NCBI GenBank assembly: GCA_014058105.1
Contig: JACGCM010000510.1
Coordinates: 1,240,001-1,304,000, forward strand
DNA length: 64,000 nucleotides
Source: Kingdonia uniflora
Taxonomy: Eukaryota > Streptophyta > Magnoliopsida > Ranunculales > Circaeasteraceae
Direction of reading: 5' to 3'
How positions within the stretch are numbered: the stretch's first letter is position 1; every line of letters starts with the position of its first letter. The notes beneath the pieces are model-generated. The model was not told where the DNA came from, ran no database searches, and saw only the letters and a list, made by a program, of their open reading frames with translations. A program made the translations under genes and the position numbers. This document shows positions 32,921 through 43,480 of this stretch, in pieces.

Positions 32921-33322
32921 TGTTAAGGTATGAACTCGAATTATGTTAAGGTCATTTTAGTTTGAGTTATTTTAGTTTAAGGATTGAAGACAGATTGAAA
33001 ATAAGATTTTTAATGTTTAGATTTGAACTGATTAAGATCAACTGAAGTTTGAGCTGGTTAAGTATCCTGAATATTCAAACTGGTTAAGTTACCTGGAGTT
33101 CGAACTGGTTATGTTGCTTGAAGACTCGAGTTGGTTCTATTTGAGTTGCTGAAGAAGAGCTAAAAGGAGGTCGAAGTAATTCGAACAAGATTGGAGCTCG
33201 TTCAAACGAGATTGTCAAATGTTACGTTTTACTTTCAAAGGCCGAAGAAGTCGTTCGAACGAGATATGATTTCATTCAAACGACCTTTACACTTTTCTAG
33301 AGTTTGAACCTTAATTACTAAA
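32921..33322 (+). repeat. Truncated 5' LTR of element B
   Basis: Matches the first half of the 3' LTR (36648-37043), up to TTGAACCTTAATTACTAAA. The remaining half is missing, and sequence of the gag knuckle region follows directly. Confidence 0.85.
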
Positions 33323-33329
33323 TTTAGAA

Positions 33330-33910
33330 GGGGTCGGTCACAGTCAAGAAGAAAGTCTAAGCCGCCCGGTGCGTGTTGGACTTGTGAAAAGAATGGTAAC
33401 TTCAGGCGAAATTGTAACTCATCTTCTTCTAAGAAGATTGATGATGAAAAGAAAAATACAATAAACCTTACTAAGGAGGTTAGTTCTGACGAGGCTCTAC
33501 TACTGTTATGAGATGATGTGAATGAATCTTGGATAGTTGATTTGGGTGCTTCTTTTAATGCTACTGCGAATGTAAGTTTTCTAACTAATATTGTTAAAGG
33601 TGACTTTGGTACGGTCTTTCTTGCAGATAAGAGTGTGCGCAATATTACTGGAAATGGAAACACTAGGCTGTTGTTGCCTTCAGGGGGAACATTAGTTTTA
33701 CAGAATGTGCGACTTGTACCTAAATTGGGAGTAATCTTATATCGGTTAGAAAATTGGCAGATAATGGCAGATATGTGAGTAGCTTTGGTACAACCTTCTA
33801 GAAGGTTACAAAGGGAGCTATGTTAATAGCTCGTGGCTTGCGACAAGGAATGTTGTATACAACGCAGAGTACAAATTTTATTGTCTACGTGGCCACTCCG
33901 GGGATTGATA
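33330..33910 (+). pseudogene. pol: Element B Gag knuckle, protease and gag-pre-integrase
   Basis: Reads GRSQSRRKSKPPGACWTCEK: a knuckle with both leading Cys but Asn in place of His. Then come the pol start and the protease segment WIVDLGASFNAT (open frame 33518-33778), with the same leucine as element A. NITGNGNTRLLLPSGGTL and LQNVRLVPKLG follow. A stop at 33508-33510 and a frameshift near 33730 break it. With no LTR promoter, primer site or gag start, it could not be translated normally. Confidence 0.82.
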
Positions 33911-34990
33911 CAAGTACGTGGCACAAACGGCTCGGTCACATGAGTCAAAAGGGGATGAAGATAATGGTAATAAAGGGAAAGCTAGAGGGTCTTGCTGAGG
34001 CTGATCTCATGTTTTGTGAAGAGTGTGTTCTTGCAAAAAAGAAGAATGTCAGTTTCAAATTGTCTGGAAGATCAAGGAAACCTGGAAAGCTAGATTTTGT
34101 ACATACGGATGTTTGGGGGCCAACCAAGGTGTCTTCTCTTGGTGGCTTTCATTATTACGTTACTTTTATCGATGATGTTACTCATAAACTATGAGTCTAT
34201 TTCATGAAAAACAAGTCAGATGTGCTCGATAAATTCAAGAGGTGGAGGGCACTAGTTGAAAATGAAACCGGTTTGAAACAGAAGTGTCTCACGTCGGATA
34301 ACGGGGGTGAATACTGTAGTGACGAGTTTGAAGACTTTTGCGCATCAAATGGGATTAGGAGACTGAAGACTATTCCTGGAACACCGTAACAAAATGGTAT
34401 TGCTGAATGCATAAACTGAGGAATAAATGAAAGAGCGAGGAGTATGAGACTCAACGTTGGATTGTCAAAGTGTTTTTGGGCGGATGCGGTTAGTACGGTG
34501 GTGTACTTGATTAACAGAGGGCCTTCAACGGCTTTGGACTTTAAAATTCATGTAGAAGCATGGATCAGTAAAGAGGCAAACCTTAATCGCTTGAGTATTT
34601 TCAGTTGTACCTCATATGTGCTTTAAAATTCATATACAAGGACTAAGTTAGATACAAATTCAACGAAGTGCATATTCATTAGATACGGTGGTGATGAGTT
34701 TGGATACCGGTTTTTGGATGTGAAGAATAGGAAAGTTATCCAAAGCTGTAACGTTACATTCAATTAGGAAGTCTTGTATAAAGATTTCAAAGTACCTGTA
34801 GAAAGGATTTGAGGCAAAGTAGCAAAAAGTGTCGATATTAAAGATGATGAACCCTCTCAAGAGGATGATGAAGAATTCGTTATTGAGTCTGATACACCAG
34901 ATCAAAATGAGGAACCTAATGATCTAGACAATCCAATAACACTTTGAAAGGAGCCGAGAGTTACAGGAATTCTGGCTAGGTACGTTAACT
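33911..34990 (+). pseudogene. pol: Element B integrase
   Basis: WHKRLGHMSQKGMKIM and CEECVLAKKKNVSF form the zinc region. The core has D (FVHTDVWGP, near 34100), D (TSDNGGEY, near 34295) and E (NGIAECIN, near 34400). Then SKCFWADAVSTVVYLINRGP and the GYGGDEFGYRFWD-like tail in 34660-34790. Stops at 34192, 34387, 34416 and 34624 interrupt it. Catalytic acids are retained. Confidence 0.82.
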
Positions 34991-36055
34991 CCTTAAATCA
35001 CTTGTTACTTACATATGGTGGTGAACCTGAAAGTTACAAGGAGGCTTTAGATGTGGAAGCCAAGAGCAAGTGGGAACTTGCTATGGATGATGAGATGTAG
35101 TTATTATCAGTAAATCGAACTTAGGATTTAGTTTTATTGCCGAAAGGGAAGAGAGCATTGCACAACAATTGAGTATATAGGCTAAAGCACGAATCTGACA
35201 GTTCAAGGAAATTTAAGGCTAGACTTGTGGTGAAGGGCTTTTAGCAGATAGAAGGTGTAGATTTCGGTGAAATCTTTGCTCCTATTCTAAAGATGTCTAC
35301 AATTCGGGTTGTGATGAATATAGTTATAGTTGAAGATTTGCATCTTGAGAAACTTGATGTCAATACAGCATTTCTTCACGGCAACCTCAATGAAGAGATT
35401 TATATGAAGCAGCCAGAAGGGTACTCTGTGAAAGGGAAAGAGGATCTTGTGTGCAGGCTCAAGAAAAGGTTATATGGTTTGAAACAAGTGCCGAGACAGT
35501 AGTATTTGAAGTTCAAACAATTCATGTCCAGAAATGGTTATTTGATGAGCAATGCAGATCACTATTGTTTATCAAAAATATGGGGAACTCATATATCATT
35601 CTACTTCTGTATGTAGATGATATGTTGGTAGCAAGTGCCGACTTGGGATAAATTTCTAAGTTAAAGGAACAGTTATTCCAAGAGTTTTCTATGAAGGACT
35701 TGGGTACGGCGAAACAAGTTTTTGGCATGCGTGTTACAAGGGACATAAAGAGGCAAGAATTGAAGCTATCTCAAGCTGAGCACATCGGCAAAGTACTTAA
35801 GAATTTTAATATGGATGGTTCTAAAGTTGTTAGTACACCATTGGGAGGTCACATCAAATTATCAAAAGATTATTGTCCGAAGACGCATAAGGATGGCGTT
35901 GAGATGTGGAAGGTTTCTTATCTATCTGCGGTTGGTAGTGTAATGTACACTATGATATGTATGAGATCGGACATTATCCAAGTAGTGGGAGTTGTTAGTA
36001 GGTATATAAGCAATTCAAGCAAAGAGCATTGGAGAGCTGTGAAATGGTACTGAGT
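34991..36055 (+). pseudogene. pol: Element B reverse transcriptase
   Basis: Starts after NSLNHLLLTYGGEPESY. Landmarks are KLDVNTAFLHGNLNEEIYM (open frame 35293-35502), RLYGLKQVPRQ, a stop, LLLYVDDMLVAS near 35610 (catalytic box intact), then MKDLGTAKQVFGMRVTRD and SQAEHIGKVLKNFNMDGS in the open frame 35691-36053. Stops at 35098, 35236 and 35500 and a shift near 35520 inactivate it. Confidence 0.85.
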
Positions 36056-36572
36056 TATCTAAAGGAAACTCAAGATATGGCATTATGTTATTGGGGTTCT
36101 CAAATATGCTTACATGGTTTTGTTGATTCTGATATGGCAGGTGACATTGATAGGCAAAAGAGCACTTGTGGTTTCATTTTTTACATTGGGAAGTGTTACA
36201 ATTATATGATTTTCTAGGATACAGAAGATTGTAGCTTTGTCTACGACAGAGGCAGAATATGTTGCAGCTATAAAAGCTTGCAAAGATATGGTTTGGCTTA
36301 AAGAGTTGATGAAAGAACTCGGTAAATAACAACATTCTCCTAAGCTATATAATGATAGTTAAAGCGTTATACACTTGGCAAAGAATTTAGCTTTTCACTC
36401 TAGGACCAAGCACATTGATATTCGATATCATTATATTCGCTCGCTCCTCGAGGATAGCGTGTTAAAACTTGTGAAGATTCCTACTGATGTGAATCCAGCC
36501 GATATGTTTATGAAGGTGGTGACTTATCAAAAGTTGACAACATGTGCAACTTTTGTGGGTCTTCAAGATTGA
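36029..36572 (+). pseudogene. pol: Element B RNase H
   Basis: GFVDSDMAGDIDRQKSTCGF near 36125, then in a shifted frame STTEAEYVAAIKACKDMVWL, NDS*SVIHLAKN (the stop lies inside the DSQSA motif) and SRTKHIDIRYHYIRSLL, ending GLQD and a stop at 36570-36572. The overlap with the end of the RT block is a +1 shift, not a real second gene. Confidence 0.85.
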
Positions 36573-36647
36573 AGGTCCAGGTAGTTCGAGCAATTCATTT
36601 AGAGATCTGGAGATGGGTTATGATAGATTCAATTTCAAGTGAGAGAT

Positions 36648-37454
36648 TGTTAAGGTATGAACTTGAATTATGTTAAGGTCATTTTAGTTCAAGTTATTTC
36701 AGTTTAAGGATTGAAGATGGATTGAAACAGATTAAAAATGAAATTTTTAATGTTCATATTCGAACTAATTAAGATTGAAAGAAGTTCGAGCAAGTTAAGT
36801 ATCCTGAAGATTCAAACTGGTTAAGTTACCTGGAGTTTGAATTGGTTATGTTGCCTGAAGACTCGAGTTCGTTCTGTTTGAGTTGTTGAAGAAGAGCTGC
36901 AAGGAGGTCGAAGTCGTTCGAACGAGATTGTCAAATGTTACGTTTTACTTTCAAAGACTAAAGAAGTCATTCGAACGAGATGGGATTTCGTTTGAACGAC
37001 CTATACACTTTTCTAGGGTTTGAACCTTAATCGCTAAAGTTGTTTGAACGACTTTGTGCTTCGTTCGAATGAGATTTGCCTGGTTGCCTTTATAAGTTCT
37101 TCTGAGAAGTTGAGTTCTGGATCAAGATCCGTTTTACTTGTATTTAGTCCTCTAGTATATAAAGAGGACTTAGTTATTTTGTTAACCTATCTTTTCCTAC
37201 GTGAGTTAAATTCTGGTCCTAGAATTTGAGAGACTCCATTAAAGCTTAAGAAACTTTGAGAGATCGTTGTAACCCGTTTGATTAACATAGTGGATTGTTC
37301 GGGGAGTAGTTTTTTATCCGAAAGGGTTTTCCACTTCCCTCCTTTGGGAAACCTTGTGTTCTTTATTGTTCTGTGTTTCTTAGTCTGGATTATTAGAATA
37401 TTCCGTGTATCGTTCTTGTAGTAGAAGAGAGATTAGCTACCTCTATTCTCAACA
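36648..37454 (+). repeat. 3' LTR of element B
   Basis: 807 bp, TGTTAAGG ... CTCAACA, directly after a purine-rich stretch (AAGTGAGAGA) that fits a polypurine tract. It carries palindromic TCGTTCGAACGA-like words. With element A's 5' LTR 217 bp away it forms a large inverted repeat. Confidence 0.88.
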
Positions 37455-37627
37455 TTGCGATCCAATCGCAACCACTTAGAAGCACCGTAATCTCCTGACT
37501 TCATCTCAACTCCACCAAGTGGTAAATCAAGATCCTTCTGATAGAGGAAATCTTCTATCTGCATCTTCCATACTCCAAAATTCAAACTACTGAACTTCGT
37601 GATCTTCATTTTTTCTTGATCAACCAT
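37455..37627 (-). pseudogene. gag: Element A Gag N-terminus
   Basis: Starts at ATG 37627 (MVDQEKMKITKFSSLNFGVW), the standard copia Gag opening, with KMQIEDFLYQKDLDLPLGG and then WLRLDR just before the element B junction. It continues at 32915 with KALGT. Open up to the insertion. Confidence 0.85.
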
Positions 37628-37658
37628 CGTTATTCACCACACAAGCCTTATTACAAGT

Positions 37659-37670
37659 GCTCTGATACTA
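37659..37670 (-). other. Primer-binding site of element A
   Basis: The minus strand reads TAGTATCAGAGC, one change from the initiator Met-tRNA site, next to the LTR edge at 37672. Confidence 0.8.
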
Positions 37671-37671
37671 A

Positions 37672-38389
37672 TTATTTAAAATCGTGGTAGTTAACCTCTC
37701 TTCTACGTCAAGAACGATACACGGAATACGCCGAGTTAAGAAAAAGAGAGACACAGAACAATAAAGAAGATAGGAATTTTCCCAGGGGAGGGAAGTAGAA
37801 AACCTTTACAGGTAAAAAAACTACTCCCTGAAAACAATACATTATGATCAAAAAGGTTACATGATCTCTCCAAGCTTCTCAAGCTTTGTAATGGAGTCTC
37901 TCAAACCCTAGTTCTCTAGAGTTAAACTCACCAAAAAAGGATAGGCTAACAAATAATCTAAGTACTCTTTATATACTAGAGGACTATTTCAAGTAGAACG
38001 GATCTCGAGGCAAACTCAACTCCTTAGACGTCCTTCCAAAGGCAACCTACGCACACCTTGTTCGAATGAAATCTAATTTTGTTTGAACAACTTTAACGAT
38101 AAAGATTCCAACCCTAGAAAATAAATCATGTCGTTCGAACGAAATAGAGCTCGTTCGAACGACTTCTTTAGTCTCCAAGTTTCCAACTCGAAAAATAGCT
38201 ATCCCGTTTGAATGACTTCTATCCTCATTAGAACGACTTCGACAATTTCGACTTCACACTTAACAGCTCGAAACTTACCTGCTCGAAATGAACATTGAAA
38301 ATTCCTATTTTCAATCCGTCTTCAATTCTCGAACTGAACAACTTCGAACTGAAACTACCTCGAACATAATTAGAGTTCATACCTTAACA
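37672..38389 (-). repeat. 5' LTR of element A
   Basis: 718 bp. The minus strand starts TGTTAAGGTATGAAC (38389). Aligns with 1-464 and, inverted, with 36648-37454. The LTR end has decayed (AAATAA for TCAACA). Confidence 0.85.
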
Positions 38390-38531
38390 AAATACTATTT
38401 AAAAATTTAGAGTGAAGGCTGGGGTGAACCATGTGATGATGTATATTATCGAGATATTTCTATAATATACTCTCAAACTTCAGTCTCATGCCTTTATATT
38501 TCTTTTATCACTCTATATTCCCACTTATCAT

Positions 38532-38620
38532 GGAATCATAGATTGTATGTTTATTATCAAAGGGTCATAGAACATATGTTGATTTGCAAAGGATCATAGA
38601 CAGTATATGGTATTATATCA
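38532..38620 (+). repeat. Three-unit 29-30-bp repeat, copy 1
   Basis: Units start at 38532, 38562 and 38591, each built on GG(A)ATCATAGA followed by an AT-rich tail. The whole block plus flanks (about 115 bp, 38510-38627) recurs at 39598-39712 in the same orientation. Confidence 0.7.
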
Positions 38621-39619
38621 CACCACTCTTAATCCACAATTGAATTATAGATTAATCTGTAATAAAGAATAAACAGATACGAACAATTTGGCGGGATAAT
38701 TTCCCAATAAGAGCTTCAATTGCTCAATTGATTGATTCCAATTGAATTCCTCTTTCAAAAACTTATTCTAGATTACAAACTTGGAACCTTTCATATTGCC
38801 TAGCCCTACTTTTTTATGAAAGTTACAAGTTTCCTAGTTATAATATAGGACAAAAATGCCCTTAAATACATTAAAATAAGAAGTAGTTGCGATAGTCGTT
38901 CGAACGAACCCATAGGTCGTTCGAACGACTGCCTTAATTAAGCCTGAAAACTGAGACATAATGAATTGGTCTTCTAAAGCCCAGAGTCGTTCGAACGACT
39001 CCAAATGTCCTTTAAACGACATGCCAAATTTTGCCTAAAAATCCTAGAATCCCTTCTTTTGGTCTTCGACTCGTTGGAACGGCTCCAAAGCTCATTCGAA
39101 TGACCTAAGCAAGTAATCCTAGAATCGTAACATAATCTTGGCTTCACATTTCTTTCCATCTCTTTCTAATGGTTCTAAGGCTTGTTCGAATAACATGGTG
39201 CCTTTTAAGAGGTTTAGTGTCTAGATCCTCATGGAAAGAGCTTTGGAGCCATACACAGTATTTTTAGCAAAACAATAGTTTATTTATTTACAGGCAAACC
39301 AAATGGGTACGGAAAGTACCGTGGACGGATTGGAAATTATCCTCTTCTCATAGGTACCTCTTTCGAGTTCGAGATCTTATTTTGTTATGCAACCAGAGTC
39401 AATAGCTACGGAAAGTATTGTGGAAAAATTTGTAGCTGCTATATTCTCAGGGTTACTCCTTCTATCTTCAAAATTTGCGGATGAATTTTATCAAAGACGG
39501 GGAGAGTTGATAGGTTGTGGGGTCATCTCTTCTCCCGTACCTCGGGTTGTTTCTACGCATTTTACTTGACCACTCGTTATTTTAATAATTATGTTTTATT
39601 CTATATTTCTACTTATCAA

Positions 39620-39708
39620 GGAATCATAGATTGTATGTTGATTATCAATGGATCATAGAACATATATTAATTAGCAAAGGATCACATACAATCTGGTATT
39701 ATATCACA
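39620..39708 (+). repeat. Three-unit 29-30-bp repeat, copy 2
   Basis: Units start at 39620, 39650 and 39679. Same order and tail (GGTATTATATCACACCAC) as copy 1, about 1,088 bp away. Confidence 0.7.
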
Positions 39709-39934
39709 CCACCCCCACTAAAATCATTCTAGACTCCACGTATTGTCCTCACATCGAACATCACGGAACCTCAACACGAGTAATGTTTAAGATATTAATA
39801 GTTTAATACACAAATACATTAGGTAATAGCAGTAGTTAACGATATATAGTATGCTTCTTAGACTATAATTACATCTTAAGATTATAAACCTACGATCAAA
39901 TCTTGGAATGGAATAAAGGAGATTTGTTAAAAGA

Positions 39935-40275
39935 ATGGCTTCTTTTTAGACTCAAGGGGCAACAAATGGATAAACATAAGATAGTCATTAACAGCAAAAA
40001 AGGGTTTATTAATAAAATGCCTAAGATCATGGTCTCAGTTTCGTACGGTCTCGTTTTTGCCTCGAATTAAAGGTAAGAAGTATTCTAATATCTTAACTTG
40101 AATTTTTATGTCACCTTCAACAATTGATTTATGTAAATTAAAAATGAGATCATAAAAGAAAGAATTGCTATAACTGGAATGAATTTATGGAATAATACTT
40201 GAAGCTTGTAGAAAGGCTAGATCCTCACATAACATTAGGTAATGAAGTCTTCACAATTATCCTCAATTGTTCCTA
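39935..40275 (+). repeat. Dispersed repeat of unknown type, copy 2
   Basis: Diverged counterpart of 4935-5345, same orientation. Shared words include CAACAATTGATT, AATGAGATCA and GCTAGATCCTCACATAACATTAGGTA-type sequence. No open frame is kept here. Confidence 0.55.
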
Positions 40276-40490
40276 ATCACGGTTGGCTTTTAGTTTAGAA
40301 AATGATGCAACTGTTGGGGTGAACGTGCAGAATACATCCCCCGTGCCCAATTTGGTTTTATCAATTATCCAAATGGAATACAAATAATTAACCAATAAAT
40401 TAGAAACACAATTAACATGCACACAAAAGATAATATTTACCGGAGGTTCACCCTAAGGCTACTCCCCACCACTAAGTTAAAAATCCACTA

Positions 40491-41116
40491 TGTATCGGTA
40501 AGGGCCTACCCCTTGACCTTACCCATATAAAACTATCTTCAGTTTGAACTACCTCTATATCAGACTCACGCATTCTCCACATGACTTCAACAGTCAGCAT
40601 TGCTACCTACTCCACGAACTGGTGAAAAAAGTGGATCGAGCTCAAAAAAAAAAAAACCTGAACAAGTCAAACCCACCTGTGTCTCATGAACTCAACAGTT
40701 ACTCAGTCTGCCACCACCAACCACATTGTTCGAGGAATGTACTTCAACATAATGAAGAACTTCGGAGAAGGCCTATATAAAAGAAAAGTTCCATAAGAGA
40801 CAAGGACCAAAAAAATACACGAGAAATCACGAAGAAAACTACATTTTCTAAGATTCTCAAAAACTTAAACTTCTTATTCACAAGATCAAGCATTTCTAAG
40901 TCAAGAGATCACTTGTAATAAGATATTATCCTCAAGCTATAAAAACTACTATTACAAAAACCCTCAACTCATGGTCGTGGCTTTTTACCTATTCAAAGGT
41001 TTTCCATGCTAAATCACCTATGTCATTTCTTACTTTCTATCAGATTTTGGTCGTAGGTACATTGATGTAAGAGCTAATTCCAAGGCACTTCGAACTTATG
41101 TAATTAGATCATTACA
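40491..41116 (+). repeat. 5' LTR of G2
   Basis: About 626 bp, reverse-complement match to G1's LTRs. The left end is decayed (GGTAAGGGCCTACCCC), so the exact start is uncertain by a few bases. Ends ATCATTACA. Confidence 0.82.
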
Positions 41117-41118
41117 TT

Positions 41119-41136
41119 TGGCGCCGTCAGTGGGAA
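41119..41136 (+). other. Primer-binding site of G2
   Basis: TGGCGCCGTCAGTGGGAA, two bases after the LTR, one change from G1's site. Confidence 0.8.
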
Positions 41137-41193
41137 ATATTACATTTCCACGATATCCTAAGGCATACTTTTATGCTACTACAAATTTCAATC

Positions 41194-42848
41194 ATGGTTA
41201 CTTCCAGACTACCAGCAATCGGAATCCAGCTCGATCTTTCAGTTGAGCCGGAACAACTTACAAAGCTACGAGCGAATCTCAACACTGAGATAGAGAAATG
41301 CAATGAGCTCGAACATCAATTAACTCTTGACAGAAAGCTCCGAGAGAAGGAGCTCGACTTCGAACGACAAGCTCGTTTAACAACGCTCAAATGATATGAA
41401 GATCAGATGACAACAATGCGGACTGCCATACATGCTCTGCAAAATACTCAGCAAGCTCCTCCAATAAAAGATCGTGATCAGTTGCTAGAAGCCTCCCAGG
41501 TTTCTGCGCAAGAAAGATTGGGACCTCGAGGAGCCACCAGCAAAGTTATTTCCATAAATATTCATAATGAACCTCAGCCTTCCATTCATTTGGGTGGTGA
41601 AATTCAGTATGAGATCTGCAAAGGTTACCAATTTTCCATAAGTCAAGAGGAAGAACAATAACCTCAACCTCAAGTTCCAGTACGAGATCGCTTGAGTGAA
41701 GGTACCGGTACTCACAATCCGTAACCACCTCGTCAAGGAACTCAATCGACTTGTCATTATGTCACACAAGAGCATATGGATCAGCGTATTAAGGAGTTTA
41801 TCGAAGCACAAGTTCTGGGCACTACCGACAGCCTTGCCAAGTTACAAGGAAGTCCAATTGCCAAAGAACCATTCGATATGGAAATACTGAAAGGTTACCA
41901 TACTCTGAAAATTCACAAATACAAAGGTACCGATCCAAAGGAGCACATTCAACGATACCGTGATTCATTGGGGTTGTACTCAAATCTCAGCCACATTCTC
42001 TGCAGTCTGATCGCCACAAGTGTGCCGGAGAAACCGCTTCATTGATTCCACTCTCTACCTGAAGACCCCATATACATATTTGACCAGCTGCAGAAACAAC
42101 TCATCAAGACGTATGCTCACAACAAAGACAAAGAAGATAATTTATATTCTCTTATTAAACTTAAGCAGTCACATGGAGAGAAGCTTGAGGTATTTGCGAA
42201 GAAGTTTTCGGAGCTCGCGCGTAAAGTTGACAATCTCAATCAGAAAACAGATGTTACTGCTTTCACCAATGTACTCCAGCTCAACTGTAAAGCCAAAAAT
42301 ACCTCTTCCTCAACAAACCTACAACCTTGGAAGATATAATCACCAAGGTCAATAGTTACGTCGACCTGGAAAGGATGATATCTGAAAAGTATAAATCTAC
42401 TAAATTTGTCCTTACCATAAAAGGTCCATCTACAGATCGAAACATTGAACCAAAGAAATATCAGGGTGACCAAAAGCACTCCAAGGAAAATATAGGCAGC
42501 CCTCAGAAAGGCGGTTCACAAGTCAAACCAGTCCTCCAAAAGTTGAATGTTTGAATCTCCATAATTTTTCCAATCATCTCCAAGGATAAGCTTAACCGTC
42601 CCCTCCAAACATTGGAACCAATTGAGAACTGACCGTACTACATGCATCATAAGGTAAACCATCATTCTACTAAAAAAAATTATGCTTTACGAAGGTTGCT
42701 CGAATACATTTTCAAGGAGGGACAGATGTTTGAATATATAGTCAACCTGGAATCATATAAGGATGGCAGCTATAAGAAGCAGCTTGAAATTGTCTAGACC
42801 GAAGATCAAGCTGAGGAGAAGCATCTCTACCATATACACCACAACGAA
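41194..42848 (+). pseudogene. gag: G2 Gag
   Basis: Start ATG 41194 (MVTSRLPAIGIQLDLSVEPE). One frame runs to about 42290 with four stops (near 41392, 41660, 41723, 42043). An N-terminal coil (RANLNTEIEKCNELEHQL) is followed by the capsid-like core IHKYKGTDPKEHIQRYRDSL and EKLEVFAKKFSELARKVDNL. A frameshift near 42290 leads to the open frame 42327-42554 (VNSYVDLERMISEKYKSTKF). The CCHC region near 42650 is poorly preserved. Confidence 0.8.
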
Positions 42849-43480
42849 ATGATCAAAATCAATCAGATTACCAACTCTAACATATTTAAGCACAAGAGAC
42901 TATCAGAATGCTGCAATCTCACACCTCAAGACAAAAAAACCAAACTTCTGCCTGAGTCGAGCATTCGCCAGCTTGGGATCTCATTCGAAGATTACGATAC
43001 TAGCCATGTCAAATTTCCACATCATGATGTATTAGTCATAATGCTCAAGATGAAGAAGTTTATCATGCATACAATGATGGTCGATACTGGCAGCGATAAT
43101 AAGATTCCCTTTTAGAACACTATCAGCCAAATGGGATTAGCCGATCAAGTTATTCAAAGTGACACCGATATCAGTAGATTTAATAGTTCTAAAGAAAAGC
43201 GAGTAGGCAAGATCATCTTACCTATTATCGCAGGACCAACTACAATCAATATCATCTTCTATATGATTAATGCCAAATCTCGTTATCTCGGGATTATGGG
43301 CCACTGCTGGATTCATAACATGGAAGCAATCGCTTCCACCTATCATCAAGCACTCCACTTCAAATACAATGATGGTATCTATGAGATCAGGGGTATTCAA
43401 AAGCTTTCTCGTGCTTACGAAAATATTGCCTCTATTATTCTAGATAGCTCTGATAAATATGCTGCATAGCAATTGAGGAA
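42849..43480 (+). pseudogene. pol: G2 aspartic protease
   Basis: Frame 42849-43115 ends with the active-site segment MMVDTGSDNKIPF and a stop. 43131-43469 continues MGLADQVI, then GPTTINIIFYMINAKSRYL and GHCWIH. The D-T-G is intact. Only a TAG and a few bases separate the two open segments. Confidence 0.82.

Larger units (their letters stand above)
32921..37454 (+). mobile_element. Element B: same copia family as A, inserted in A's gag in opposite orientation
   Basis: Bounded by TGTTAAGG (32921) and CTCAACA (37454) with target copies TTGTG (32916-32920) and TTGCG (37455-37459). Element A's gag reads straight across the junction when B and one copy are removed. 4.5 kb long: a large deletion fused the first half of the 5' LTR to the gag zinc-knuckle region, removing the rest of the LTR, the primer site and most of gag. 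Confidence 0.9.
1..38389 (-). mobile_element. Element A: Ty1/copia (Tork-type) retrotransposon split by three insertions
   Basis: The oldest layer in the left half. On the minus strand it reads 5' LTR (37672-38389), primer site, gag N-terminus (37455-37627), gag C-terminus to RT start (30751-32915), RT to RNase H (14663-15929), RNase H end (536-786) and 3' LTR (1-464, cut by the window edge). The pieces are separated by element B, the Tat element G1 and a Sirevirus. Two of the three breaks have 5-bp target-site copies, and the coding frame continues across all three. Integrase, RT (YVDD) and RNase H motifs are typical of the TNT1/Tork lineage. All reading frames contain stops, so it is inactive. 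The matching outer target site would lie left of the window. Confidence 0.88.
38390..40490. other. Unassigned DNA between elements A and G2
   Basis: No gene recognised. It contains TCGTTCGAACGA palindromes (38890-39000), two copies of a three-unit repeat (38532-38620, 39620-39708), a second copy of the dispersed repeat (39935-40275) and, at 40310-40490, a possible fragment of a copia-type LTR cut by G2 (AAAATCCACTATG near the break). A 60-codon plus-strand frame at 39387-39569 has no recognisable domain. The 38640-39300 stretch is AT-rich and could be an old LTR. Confidence 0.5.

Noticed and set aside
36890..37080. GTTCGAAC words as tRNA B boxes or tRNA-derived SINE promoters
   Set aside because: The base that closes the B-box consensus is not C at the sites I checked, no A box lies upstream, and the words are inside LTRs.
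36900..37080. TTCGAA words as heat-shock elements
   Set aside because: Heat-shock elements need two bases between TTC and GAA; here they abut.
39387..39569. 60-codon plus-strand frame as a gene
   Set aside because: Short, no domain, no homologue in the window, unassigned DNA.
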